This document shows, piece after piece, positions 13,799 through 25,060 of a DNA stretch of 64,000 nt; positions within the stretch are counted from its first letter, which is position 1; every line of letters starts with the position of its first letter. Both the position numbers and the translations under genes were made by a program. Source of the DNA: Pascua guehoae (Eukaryota > Basidiomycota > Tremellomycetes > Trichosporonales > Trichosporonaceae); assembly GCA_001600415.1 (NCBI GenBank), contig BCJX01000004.1, positions 1,345,286 to 1,409,285 of the forward strand, read 5' to 3'. The notes under the pieces were generated by a model. It was not told the DNA's origin. It worked only from the letters and a program-made list of their open reading frames with translations, and ran no database searches.

Positions 13799-16365
13799 TG
13801 TGAATGAGAGTGGGCGGTGGGGTCGTGTGGGTGGCGGCTGGCGGCCGGCGCGGAGACTGTAGTAGTGGTGGTGGTGGTGGTGGTCAATGTGAATCCAAGT
13901 TGTGGCCGTGAGGTTTTGTAACATGGCAATGACGGGTCTCCTATATGGAGGCGGTCAGTGCTCTCCCCGGTTGGAGAAGCCGGAGCTGGGCCGTTGGGGG
14001 TGGGGATATGCATGATGACATGGGGATATGGGCAACATGGGCACCATGGGCAACCCCAGGCCCGGATCGTGGGTGCCATCACCAAGTCCCCGATCGTGCC
14101 GGTCGGACGACAACATGGTTGGATGGTGGTCAAGACGAGACATGATGATGCAGACCACAGACCGCCTTACCCCCACGCACGGCCCCACGAACTTCGTAGA
14201 CTCGTCCGCTCGCCCCTCCTTGTCGTCAGTAGGTGATGCACCACGGATGTCGGCCGGCGTCGGATCGCGTCGGACATGGCTTGCAGCAGTGGCTTTTTTT
14301 TTTTGCGTTCACATGCCATTTCTGCATATCTCGACTTGGATGCCACTAGCCACAGTCTTGTCGTGAAGAATAGCGCGGGCGTGCGTGGGTGGCGGTGGCG
14401 TTTGGCGGCGTGCCGGTTGCAGATCTGGCTGGGTTTCACATCGCGCCTCGGCGCCGAGCGACAGCTCTCGGCGTAGTTTTAAACTAGCACAGTTGGCTGG
14501 GGCGGCTTTAAATTGGCCCAACGTCTTGGGGTGGGTGGAGGAGAGTACATTGCATTACCGGGGTGTGCTGGTGCCAGTGCCATAAAAAATGGCATGCTTG
14601 AGGGTCAGTCTGTTATCATTGTGCTTCCATTCGGACCGAGCGACAACTCTGGAACCGGCCCACGCCACTGTCCATGCCATGCTTGCGATACTGCTCGACG
14701 GCGGCTCTAGAAGTGGCTGGGTGAGGACCAACGCCACAATCCACCTACACATACCGGGATTGCCTCCCATTCCATCCCCAACACCCACGTGCCAGGCCAA
14801 AGGCATTAGACATGCTGCATGCAGCGCGTCGCGCGTGCAGCTCGTTGGCCATGCATGCTGTGCATCGATGCCTCCAAAACGGGCACCCACTCGACGCTAC
14901 ACATTAGGTCGCCTAATGAGTGTGAGCACCTGGATCCCGATCGCTGCAGCTGTGATTGTGAGTATGTCAGGTTGGTCCTACCTCGACTTGTCTCAATGTC
15001 GGTATCCCAGGCAGCTCGCCCACCCAGAAATACTGTTCTCGATCTGTGGCTCGACGGTGCGGCTGTTGCATCACATGCACTCGGCCTACCCCATGCCTTC
15101 GCCTGCGCATTGGAGTGCACAGTCAACAGGCCACGAATGTCCCGAACTCCACGATCCTGGCCACAGCAATCGCCAGCGTCGTCGTAGTCTTCTCTTGGCA
15201 TCAACCCCGATGCCAGCCTGGCCCGCCGTTCACGCTCGCATGGAGCATTGGCCGGTGAGTAGTTGGTAGGGCATGTTGTGTCGTCCAGTCGTCCCAAGTG
15301 GCGTTGCGATAACCTCTGTGGCAAAGCAGAGCCGGCGGCACAATGTTGCACATGTCAACCATGGTCGGTGAATGAATGCCAGGGCTTGTGCCACACAATG
15401 GCGGCCGCCGATCAAACGTCGCCCTGTACCGTCTTGGTTGTTCTGGCATCTCTTTGACATGAAAGTCGCAGCGGTGGTGCAACGAGGCCAGAATGGCAGT
15501 GAACCTAACCTGTACCTGTATTACTGTAATCGACGCAGGCAATGTGCCCCATGCTGCCCACTTTGTGGCCATGCGCGCATGACGCTGGCGTCCCCCTCTG
15601 GATCTTGTTGCCGGTGCCTGCCGTCATGCGGATGCGATGCGGCTACAGTTACGCTGCATGTTGGTGGGGTTGCCGGACATGGGCCATGCGGCCAATTTGT
15701 GCAACGTACTACTAGTCGAGAGCATAAAGCGTCAGAGATACCGTACTGTACCGTACACATGAGTACTCAAAGGCATGGAGGGCATGACGTCAGACTGCCA
15801 ATTTGGGCAAGCGATCATTTGTGCACCTGTGACATGCGGGATCAAAAGACGGCACCCTCTTCGGGATCATCAGCCAAAGGGCGCAGGGCGGTGGGGGGGA
15901 GCACGGGGGGGGGGGGCAAGGGCAAGGGGTAGTACAGTACAATGTGGAAAAATGGCAAATGACCATCACGAGGCCGAACTGCTGCGCCCTGGCTCGTTGG
16001 GACTGTCAAAGGGCGCGCCACCCGAGCCAGCCAAGCCCAAGGGCGGGCAAGCGGGGGCAAGGGGGGCAAGAGGGACAAGAGGGACAAGATGGGCGTCATA
16101 CCTCCCCCATCCCATACCTCAACCCCGCCCCCCTTCCTTTCATCTCCGTCGTCGTCGTCGTCCGCCTCCTCCGCCCTCCTCCTTCCCTCACTCACTCACT
16201 CCAACAACATCGCCTCTCGTCCACATCGTTCCTCACTCTGTAGCCATCCTTCCTTGTCCCATTCTCATCATCTCTCTATAAACTCTTTATCCAGCTACTC
16301 GATCCCGAATCGCATCTTTCTCTTCATACCACTACCACCACAACACCCAACGGGGCACAATCGCA
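13799..16365. other. Long divergent spacer, no gene seen
   Basis: About 2.6 kb between the small membrane protein (-) and the SLM1 homologue (+). Reading frames up to 226 codons occur, but they lack splice support or recognisable domains. A perfect CRE palindrome TGACGTCA lies at 15785-15792. GTACTGTAC-type palindromes lie near 15743 and 15932. A C/T-rich stretch at 16110-16340 is a likely core promoter or leader of SLM1. A non-coding RNA cannot be excluded. Confidence 0.5.
15785..15792. promoter_or_regulatory. CRE-like bZIP site TGACGTCA
   Basis: Perfect 8-bp ATF/CREB palindrome, 573 nt upstream of the SLM1 start codon. bZIP factors of the Atf1/Sko1 type bind this sequence in fungi. Whether it is used here is unknown. 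Confidence 0.4.
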
Positions 16366-18534
16366 ATGTCCCACTTTGACACCCTGTCCCGCTCCACCTC
16401 GAGGGGCGGCGCTTCGACAATCAGCCGCAACCAGTCGCTCGTACGTATCCCCGCAACAAGAAAGAGTCGACGATGCGCGCCACCACCGTGTCTGAGCCGG
16501 GTTTCATGCAATGAAACGCAGTCAAGCTGACGTAGTCTCAGATCAAGAAGAACACTGCCCCGCATGAGCTCAAGCCGTCGGACATTCTCATCGAGCGCTT
16601 CACGGCCTGGAAGCAGATTGTCAAGATGCTCATCTGTACGTAGTGGCGGCAGTGGTGGTGTACAGGACACGATGGAGGCGTGCAACTAACGCGTCGCAGC
16701 CTACTTTGAGGGCATTGCCGACATTGAGGCCAACACGTCCAAGGAACTGACCAAGCTCGGCGCCGTGATCCAGGTGCCGTTCCGTCCTGGTAACCAGTTC
16801 CTCGGCGAGGGCGGCATGCAGGACGTGTTTTACACGATCCGTGACAAGACGCGCGTCATTGCCGACTCGCACGCGTCGCTGGCACGCACGATCGAGTCGT
16901 CGATTGTGCAGCACCTGCAAAAGCTCCGCACGGAAATCAAGGCGCACATTAAGAATGTGCAGAACGACACTGGCAAGCTCGCGGCGTCTGTGGCCAAGGA
17001 GCGCGAGCTTTCCACGCGCGCCATTGCCGACCTGGCGCGTGCGATTGGCGCCGTCAACCACACGCCGATGCAGGTGTCGCCCAAGGAGGACCCATTTGCG
17101 GTCAACCTTTCTGTGCACAAGCAGCTCATGAGGCAGGTCAACGAGGAGAATGCGCTCCAAAAGTCGATTGTCATTATGCAGCAAAACTCTGCCCACTTTG
17201 AAGAGGGCATTGTGCGCTCGATCCAGTCGGCTTGGTCGACGTTTGACGAGTGGCAGAGCCGCATGTCGGTCTCGGTCCAGGAGACGTGGCGCCAGCTGGG
17301 TGTCAACATGGCCCAGCTCATGCCCGACCGCGAGTGGATTGCCTTTGCTGCCCGCTCCGACCACCTGCTCGACCCCGAGACGCCGCTCCGCAACCCGGAC
17401 GCCATCGACTACCCGGGCCGCAACGACCCGTCGGTCGTTCCCGTCCACGCTGGCCTCCTGGAGCGCAAGAAGCGCTTCACAAAGACATACAAGGAGGGCT
17501 TCTACGTGCTTACCCCTGCGGGCTACCTTCACGAGTATGCGTCGTCGGACCCCACCACTGCTACCCACCCCAACTGGTCCCTGTTCCTTCCTGCTTGCAC
17601 CCTCGGCCCGCCTTCGTCTGCTACCACTGCCAAGTCGCACAAGTTCCACATCGAGGCCCGCAAGGACGGCACGTCGGCATTCGGCAAGACCCCCGGTGGC
17701 AAGTTCTTTGGCAGCAACGAGGCGTACACGTTCCGCGCACGTTCACACGAGGAGATGATGGAGGTGTGGAACGACCTGCGCATGCTCGTCGCGCGCTACC
17801 TTGTTGCCTCGGAACAGATGGAGCGCGACGGCCCAATTGCCCAGGCCGTGCGCAGCGTCGGCTATGGGTCGGACGAGGACGAGCTCGACGACGAGGACGA
17901 GGAGGGCAGCTCTATCGAAGAGCACACGGACGACGAGGTGGACGAGGAGGAGGATCTGCACCACCACCACGCTCATGACGAGCACGAAGAGGTCCCGGCA
18001 TATACGGCGCCCGGCGCCCACGCCGGCATCGAGGTCGGCCCCAACGGCTACGCTGTGAGTGTTTCTACTCTGCCGAGCGAGAGACATCTGACTGGTGCCC
18101 CGCAGCTCGAGAAGAAGGAAAAGCCGATGCACGACGAGGCGCATGACACGGCGTCGGCATCGGGCAACTCGCGCAACACTGGCAAGGCCCCCGCCCGAGA
18201 GGAGCCCACAACTGGTGAGGCCATTGGTACAACTGGCACAGGTGCAGGCAGTGCGGTTGTACACGATGCGGGCGCGGGGACGACGACTAGTACGACACAC
18301 GCAGCCGGCACCGACGCAGCGCCCGACACGGGCGACGCCGGTGAGGTCGACACGTCCGCTGCGTCGGGCGTGTCTGGTGTATCGGGCGCAGGCTCGACCG
18401 GCAAGAAGAGCGGTACCGAAGTGTACGCCGACGCCGACGAGGGAGGACCGTCGCAGGCGTCCAACGCGTCGGCGTCGGGTGCCCATGAGTCAAAGGGTAT
18501 GTTGAGCCGCCTTATGGGCTCGGACAAGAAGTAG
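16366..18534 (+). CDS. SLM1: SLM1/SLM2-type BAR and PH domain protein
   Basis: Exons 16366-16440, 16542-16635, 16700-18054 and 18106-18534, giving 650 aa. The N-terminus is Ser/Thr-rich. Residues 35-270 form the helical F-BAR-like region (ILIERFTAWKQIVKML, YFEGIADIEANTSKELTKLG). Residues 300-425 form a PH domain, from HAGLLERKKRFTKTYKEGFY to FRARSHEEMMEVWNDLRMLV. An acidic, His-containing stretch follows (DDEDEEGSSIEE, DLHHHHAHDEHEE), then a Ser/Thr/Gly/Ala-rich tail. In yeast, Slm1 and Slm2 bind PI(4,5)P2 at eisosomes and bring substrates to TORC2 under membrane stress. The 51-nt intron at 18055-18105 has no in-frame stop, so retention would give a 667-aa form. Start chosen by the CGCAATGTC context and homology. 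Confidence 0.92.
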
Positions 18535-18942
18535 AGTAGCGGCAAGTGAGTGTGCCGACGCGGCGTTGAGCCCCCGTCTAGCCTCCACGAGCTCGTGAAA
18601 CACATCTCTATCCCCGACGGCTCGGTTCCGCAGTGCAACACCTCTTTCAGTATCCCCGACCCACACGCCCTCCGCCACCACAACCCCCGCGCCCGCCCAC
18701 CCACACCCACACACCCGCACTGCCTTGCCGAGCCGCATGTATTCCCCGCAAAGAGCCTGCTGACTGACCTGAAAAGCCGATGACTAGTAGTTTTGTAGTC
18801 TAGCCCCCTCCGTTGTCCGTACCTACGAGTAGTGTGCAGTCAGTCCCTGCCCCCCTCTATCCCCCCGTCCCATGTCGTACACGTTGCGAACGTAATATGG
18901 AAACTAGTAGCGAATGAAATAGGATGTTCTCGTACGATGGGA

Positions 18943-18943
<1 letters not shown>

Positions 18944-18981
<38 letters not shown>
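18944..18981 (+). repeat. (GTGGTC)n microsatellite
   Basis: About six tandem copies of a 6-bp GTGGTC unit in the spacer downstream of SLM1. Confidence 0.9.
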
Positions 18982-19769
18982 GACTGGACCAAGGCAGTAT
19001 TTGTGAGAGCTGGGGGACGCAGACTGATTGGAAGAGGAGCGGCGGACCCCGCCGCCCCCGCATCGTGAGCGCCGCCTCAGATACCGGACTTGCTTGTGGC
19101 GCGATTAACTCGGGCGGCGGCGCGTCACACCGCCGAGGCGCCGAGAACTGACTCTGAGCAGTCGTTACAGGCAGCCTGGACGTTACAGTGGCGTTTGGGC
19201 CCCGGGCTTTGGGGTAACGGCAGTGGCGTCGAGGATGGGAACGACGACTGGAATACGCGGCACCGACAAGTGTGCGCCAGTTAAAAACACCACTCCAGTC
19301 CAGATTGACAGTTTAATCATTCACAGCAGCCACAGGATCCGGAGCCCGATCCAATGGAAACAACAAGAACAATACGGTACACTGCCTCGACAGAGTTTAA
19401 ACACGCCAGCGAGCCCGGCCCCGGACGCCCGCCGCGGCGCCACCCACCCACGATGCCACTTGTGCCACTTTGCGAAAGTTGAGTTTGGCTCGTGAGCAAC
19501 ACAACGCCCGGCAATGCAACAGGCTCGTCGTGACTCGTCCAATCGTTGCGCACGATCCCCGGTGCTCTCTGGCGATTGCGACTGTTCTCGACAGAGATCC
19601 CATTGGGCCCTGCTGAAGATTAGATGGGCCGAATGTTCCATGGTCCCACGCCGACATAAGTCAGAGCGCCTCTCGCCAAGGCTGGGTACACGCTGTGGCT
19701 TGCGGGGCGCCGAGATGCAGGATGTTACTTTCTAGGAAACGTGTTTAAGGGCGAGCAGTGAACATGTGG

Positions 19770-20610
19770 TCACGGATCGTACGATTGGTACTGATCCAGA
19801 GATCCAGAGGCGCTTTGGCTCTCGCGTGTCTTGTGTCCAAGGGTGGCAGTGTGGAGTTGCCAACGCTGTGTTTGTGCTTGGCGCCGTATTTGAACCACAA
19901 TAGATACACTTGTGTGATCATGATGAATTGAGGGATATCTCCTCCACTCCAACTCTGTTCAGAGCCTGTGGCCGTATCGTACGATTGGGTCGGTCTACGA
20001 TCCAGAGGCGGCTTTGGCTAGGCCTCGCGTATATCCTGTATCCAAGGCAGGTGGCAGTCTCTCGACTCGCAACGGTTGTACTTGGTGCCGCCGTATTTGA
20101 ACCACAATAGATCACACACTTGCTCGACAGCAGATGGTGCTTCGAGCTTGCGCGGTCAGATGAACCGAGGAACGTCCACCAACTCTGTCACACACTTGCG
20201 CGATGGCGGTGGTGCTTCGAGTGTGCGCGATCAAGATGAACCAAGGGCCGCCCCCCAACTCTGCCGAGAGCCTGTGGCAATGTATCGTGCGATTGGGTTG
20301 GTCTAGAGATCCAGAGGCGGCTTTGGCTCAACCTCGCGTATATCCTGTATCCGAGGCCGAGGTGGGAGTCTCTGGACGTTCCGAGCGCAGTACCTACTTG
20401 GCGCCGTATTCCATGAACCACAATAGATCATGCTGTACACTTGTGCGTGATCAGGATGCGTCGAGGGACGTCCACCGCAACTATGCCGAGAACTTGTGGC
20501 CGTATCGTACGATTGGGTTGATCCAGTGCACGTCTAGCTCAACCTCGGAGGTATCCTGTATCCAAGCTGGACGCGGCTGTCTCTGCTTTGAACGCTCCCG
20601 TACGTACGTG
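19770..20610 (+). repeat. Degenerate tandem array, about 200-310 bp period
   Basis: Four diverged units share these landmarks in order: ATCGTACGATTGGG (19776, 19976, 20283, 20503), GATCCAGAGGCGGCTTTGGC (19801, 19999, 20308, and a truncated copy at 20520), CGCGTATATCCTGTATCCAAG, CTTGGCGCCGTATTTGAACC, ACCACAATAGAT, and an ATCAxGATGAAxxxAGGG block. Unit 2 contains a further internal duplication of about 75 bp (20113-20187 and 20190-20262, both beginning CACACACTTGC). No frame stays open and splice signals are lacking, so it appears non-coding. Confidence 0.85.
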
Positions 20611-22274
20611 TGGCCATATGTCATCAAGGACACCAGATTATACACTTCAGCCTCGTAAGCAGGATAATCAAGTCATCAAGGGATGTCCAACCCAACCCTG
20701 TTGTTCGCGACGGGCGTGGACGCTGTTCGGTGTGTGACACCCAACTCCCCAAGCTCTTCGCGTGCTCGAAGCGATGCCGTCGTGTTCGGAAACGACACTC
20801 TCAGGACATGTCCATTGTCGGCCCGACACACTGGCGCGACAACGGACGCGTACCGTTCGTGTACCTTCGTGTGTGCGGACTGGCAGAGGATAATACCTAG
20901 AGCGTCCACTAACGCCGTATAACTCCCCATCCCGTACTCGTAGCCCAAGCGTACGGGTCAAGCAGTTGCACGGTAGCATCTCGGAGTCGCGCAGTAAGCG
21001 CCAACACTCCGAGCTTGCCAGTCACATACAGCTGAGTTACCTGGAATACAGGTGGCCCTGGGCAGCAACATCTTGGCATTTGTCCACAGCTCGAGGAACC
21101 CGGGGGCCCCGCCGGACACAGCCCGCCAATGCGCCACGAAGGACGGGACATGTTCTCCTCACCCACGTCCAATGAACATCAAAGAGTGGGAGAGAGCATG
21201 ACCGCTGTCGAGTAAAACATTAGCCTCATGCGGGTTACACTTTAGAGCTCAATGACACCTCCCCGAACAGGTGGGTGTGCCGTTCCTGGACCCAGAGAGC
21301 AGGGGTCGAATATTACCGCTCGTCAACGCGTGCAGGGCCGAATAATTACCCTCGCACGCGTGTGAACTCGTGTGCACTCGTGGGCCCTCGTGGACGGGTC
21401 AGTGGACAACAAGCTCTCCAATCCCCTGGCACCTTCGTGTCAGTCTCGTAAGTGGCACCGTACCCGTAGGTCTCGTGAGTCTCGGAGTCGTGCCGCAAAC
21501 AAACGCCGTCCGTCGGCGGTGGCTTTCGGTGGCTTCGGTGGCTTTCAGTGGGCGTGGACCATTAAAAACAAGCTTCTTTGAACCGTAACGTGTGTCATGT
21601 GTCGTTGTTTATCAAGGGTGGGCAGGGGCATTCACGGTTTAGGTCCAGCAGGGTGTTCCGTTTCCCATGTCCCGAGCAGTTGCGTTGCGACCGGTCCGAC
21701 CAACAGCATTGCTCGTACGCTCAGGTGTCGCCAATGGGCGCCCGTGCAAGCCGGCCCGGAGGCGGGGGATAAGATTTTAGATGTCGGCGCGTGCGGAAAG
21801 TGGCGCCCATGCTGGCATCGTGGTGTTTGTTGGCGTCGGTGGCGGTCTGTCGACCTATCGGCGTGGACAGGTGTGGGCAGGTGCGGACCTCAGTGGTATT
21901 TTAAGATGCACTGTGGCGTGCGGACGGCCCGTCCCACTCGTCATCTTTACGACCCCGCGGCCACCAACACGGGCGACCCCGCAGAGCCACCACACCCACG
22001 AGCGACCCCGCATAGCGCGACGCCCACCAGCGACCCCGCAGAGCCACCAACACACCTCACGAGCGGGCCCACAGACACCAACAACCTCACAGACGACCAC
22101 TTGTCAGCACTACTTAAACCAGGCAGGCGGCCGCACATTGACAAGTCCAGCCCCAGTTCAAGTTGTATCAGCACTCCCAACACACCAACCGCACCAACCA
22201 CACAACCCGTACCAACCACCCCAACACACACCCACCCACACCAACCAACACCCACAACACCAACCCACACCAAC

Positions 22275-22544
22275 ATGAAGTTCCCCCTCGCAACCCTCCT
22301 CCTCGCCCTCCCCCTCGCCTCCGCCGAGCGCTGGCTCGCAAAGCAGGACCTCGCCTGCGTCGCCGCCGTCGACACGGCCGAACCCTCAGAGCACACCCTC
22401 ACAGAGGGCCAGGAGTTTACCGCCACCTGCCTCGACCCGGGCACACAGGGCACCCTCTGGATGCGCACAGAGTTTGGATGCTACGTGCCGGTAAAGTACA
22501 CTATCAAGTCGCTGCCCGGCCGCACCTTCCTCCAAGTCTGCTAG
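22275..22544 (+). CDS. Small secreted four-cysteine protein
   Basis: An 89-aa intronless frame. It has a clear signal peptide (MKFPLATLLLALPLASA) with cleavage expected after Ala17. The mature part is about 72 aa with four cysteines (C28, C52, C69, C89), the last being the terminal residue. It contains LTEGQEFTATCLDPGTQGT and GCYVPVKYTIKSLPG. The paired-cysteine layout suggests a small disulfide-bonded extracellular protein. No family was recognised, and it is not a hydrophobin because it lacks the eight-Cys pattern. The ATG follows a long CA-rich leader (ACCAACATGA). It stands alone in a gene-poor region. Reality is supported by the signal peptide, codon use and length. Confidence 0.65.
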   Translation: MKFPLATLLLALPLASAERWLAKQDLACVAAVDTAEPSEHTLTEGQEFTATCLDPGTQGTLWMRTEFGCYVPVKYTIKSLPGRTFLQVC

Positions 22545-23634
22545 GCCGACTTTTTTTTCCTTCGTCGTTGCCCCACCCGCACCACCGCACCAACGCACCA
22601 CCCCACCCCACCCCGGTACCGTACGCTGGCGCTTGCCGCGCACGACTGGCGACAGCACCCCCACGACCATCTCGACGACACGCGACGACCCCCACCCCGA
22701 ACCCGACCCCACACATCGTGCCCGCACGCGAACACCTTATACTCGACCCGGCGTCACGGTTCGCTGCCCGCGCTTTTGTACTCCGCTACGTAAATGGACA
22801 ATGTGCCTACAATGCCTGATGAATAATTTCGACTTGTCTTGTGTTGGGGTTGGCACATACCGCAACGCCCCGCGGGGCGGGTACAGTAGTAATGGACACG
22901 TGCGAGTGGCAGTACAGTACCAGACGTGTACAAGTGTGCGATACAGGTGTGACCACAAAGCAGTGAAACCGACCCCTTGAGCTCGGTTGCGCAGCACGTT
23001 CCCCGGGTCTCATCCTGTGCACAAAGGCAGGAAATAATATGCACATGCCACGATGCGGGGCGGGGCCTTGCAGGTATATCGTCGGAGCCAGAGGCCGTCA
23101 TGCTCAACCTGGTGCACCGGGGCTCACAGCAGTCTCAACGGGGGTGAGCGTACAGTACGCCCCGACTCTGCCTGCCTCTATTCATTTTGAATATTCCAAC
23201 TTTATTCACTACCCAGTACTACAGTAGTAACCTAGTAAGTGTACTGTGCCACGTGTTTATCATCCTGCACACTACTGGCTCAAATGCCTTTGCACATATC
23301 TCTCCTCCATGAACTCACACTCACATACTCCACGGTCACCTCCTCACCCTTCGCGTTCCCTCACGTTGCTCCGCTGCCCGCGCTATTCCCCCAATATCAC
23401 CAACACCCCCCTCCAAATGCCAATGACGGTCGAGTCCGTGACTAGTCGGGTGGATCTGGGTTGGCAAGGCCGCTTTCGTCGCATCCTTCCGAACAAAACA
23501 AGAACAGCATTCATGGTAAATAGAGTCATCAACCACCCCGCATTTGACCTGCAAACACCCCCACCGACCGCCACGGGCACAGCTGGGCCCTATAGTCCCC
23601 CCTTCACCCCTGCCCTGTCGATGGCCCTACCAGA

Positions 23635-23730
23635 GGCAATGTGGCGGAGTGGTTAACGCGGTTGACTTGAATGTGTCCAATTCTACATCAACTTCCTTCG
23701 GGAGCGCAGGCTCGAATCCTGTCATTGTCG
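23635..23730 (+). tRNA. tRNA-Ser(UGA) with intron
   Basis: The acceptor stem GGCAATG pairs with CATTGTC, with discriminator G at 23730. The A box is TGGCGGAGTGG. The anticodon stem GTTGA/TCAAC encloses the loop CT-TGA-A followed by a 15-nt intron (tgtgtccaattctac), which sits one base 3' of the anticodon as in eukaryotic tRNAs. A long variable arm (TCCTTCGGGA) and discriminator G both fit serine. The T arm is GCAGG-CTCGAAT-CCTGT, so the B box reads GGCTCGAATCC with C for the usual T. A Pol III terminator TTTT follows at 23740-23743. Anticodon UGA reads UCA. Confidence 0.87.
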
Positions 23731-23739
23731 CGGTTCTCC

Positions 23740-23743
23740 TTTT
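23740..23743 (+). terminator. Pol III T-run terminator
   Basis: TTTT ten bases after the tRNA-Ser discriminator base. Confidence 0.6.
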
Positions 23744-25060
23744 GTGCCAAAGGGAAGTAGCGGTGGAGAGGGGAACGTGCACGGCCCGCAGCTGATCGAT
23801 GACCATCAGTCCCCCGTCATATCGTCATCCAAGGACACACGAAAATGGACCCGTCTGCCGAAGGGTTTCGGGCCGCGAACGGGGTCTGCGGTCGAGTGTA
23901 TTCGCCATCCTGCCGACGCGTACCCCAGAGGTTCCAAAGATAGGGGGTAGGCTAGAGGTGCACCTGGATGCAGCCAAGCGGAACGTTCGTGTTGGCTTTG
24001 GAAGGCGACTTCCCCCTCGACCCCCCGTCCTCCCCCCGACCAAGCGCGGGTGTGGTCTTGTTGGCACTGGGGTTGGATGTCAGTAGGCGAAAGTCGGCCC
24101 CATGGTTGGATGGCTGTCTCCATGTCCTGGTGGACTGTTTATGAACCTTTGCAGTCAGGAGTCCTGCATGACATGACTACTTGTCTCAGCCTCGGTGTTG
24201 TTAGGGGGGTAGGGTGGTGGCCATGTCAGTTGACCATGTGCGCCCATGGGCCAGGCCGCAAGGGCAACAAGTGGACCAGAATGTCTTCTGGTGGGGACGA
24301 TAGGTCGAGCTGGCTGGTGTTAGGTAGCAGGTGGGTTGCAAGTCAGAGCGCTGAGTTGTTATCGAACTTAGGTACCATTCGCTCGACAGACGATCATCTG
24401 CAATCCCCTGTGCGCTACAAGAGGCAGGGGGATGGTTGAGCACCACAAAGCATTCCAATGGTCTCTTCTGTAGTCTGCCTAACTCACATATCATGCTTAG
24501 GAACTCAGCTATATCACCCAGTGGACAGCGACATGAAGCAAGGTGTGCAGTGTGCAGTGTGGACCACGCCCATGCCCACCAATTGCCACATGCCTGCCAC
24601 ACGAGCCCACCCAGAATGTATATTTGCTTCCGCTACCATCTTGAGCCGATCTGCCTCCGCCCGTTGACCGCTTAGCGCCGCCGCCCGCCGGCCGCGTGCC
24701 CGTCGGCAAGAGGCAAGCGAGGCAAGGGGGCTGCGCGAGCGGTACAATACGCCGTGCCAGGCACTGGAAAAGTTGGCACCCCCACAATCAAGCAAGCAGA
24801 GCGCCGGCTGTTGTTCACCCCGTCCACCTCGACAACCCCCTCCATCTTCCCCACATCTCCTCATCTCCTCACCTTCATTCTCTTCCGGGTCCGCATCCTC
24901 GCGTCCTGCATCTTGACCCCGTCTCCGGCGACAGATACCCTCGACTTTGACTTGAGTGCACCGAAACCGAAACCGACACCGACGCCGACGCCGACGAACC
25001 CTCCCCAGCCCAACCCAACCCCCTCTCCCCCGACCACAACCCCCAACCTCACTGTCCACG

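Larger units (their letters stand above)
18535..22274. other. Gene-poor region with tandem repeat array
   Basis: 3.7 kb with no supported protein gene. From the left: the 3' region of SLM1; a (GTGGTC)n tract at 18946-18981; a degenerate tandem array at 19770-20610; a GGTGGCTTTC minirepeat at about 21518-21555; and a CA-rich stretch with repeats of a GACCCCGCAGAGCCACC-like unit (21955-22060) that leads into the promoter of the small secreted protein. Many stops in all frames. Confidence 0.6.
22545..25060. other. Gene-poor spacer containing one tRNA
   Basis: 2.5 kb holding the tRNA-Ser gene (listed separately). Several GTACAGTAC/GTACTGTG palindromes lie at 22881-23250. The TIM22 promoter with its C/T-rich leader is at about 24830-25060. 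No protein gene supported. Confidence 0.6.

Noticed and set aside
14589..15269. 226-codon frame in the spacer before SLM1
   Set aside because: No domain, no consistent codon bias, no start context, and overlapping frames of similar quality on the other strand.
16630..17649. 339-codon frame antisense to SLM1
   Set aside because: Same GC3 shadow effect over the BAR-PH exon; no recognisable protein.
19770..20610. CRISPR-like or telomeric repeat interpretation of the tandem array
   Set aside because: Units are long, diverged and irregularly spaced without spacers, and none matches a telomere motif. The organism is clearly eukaryotic.
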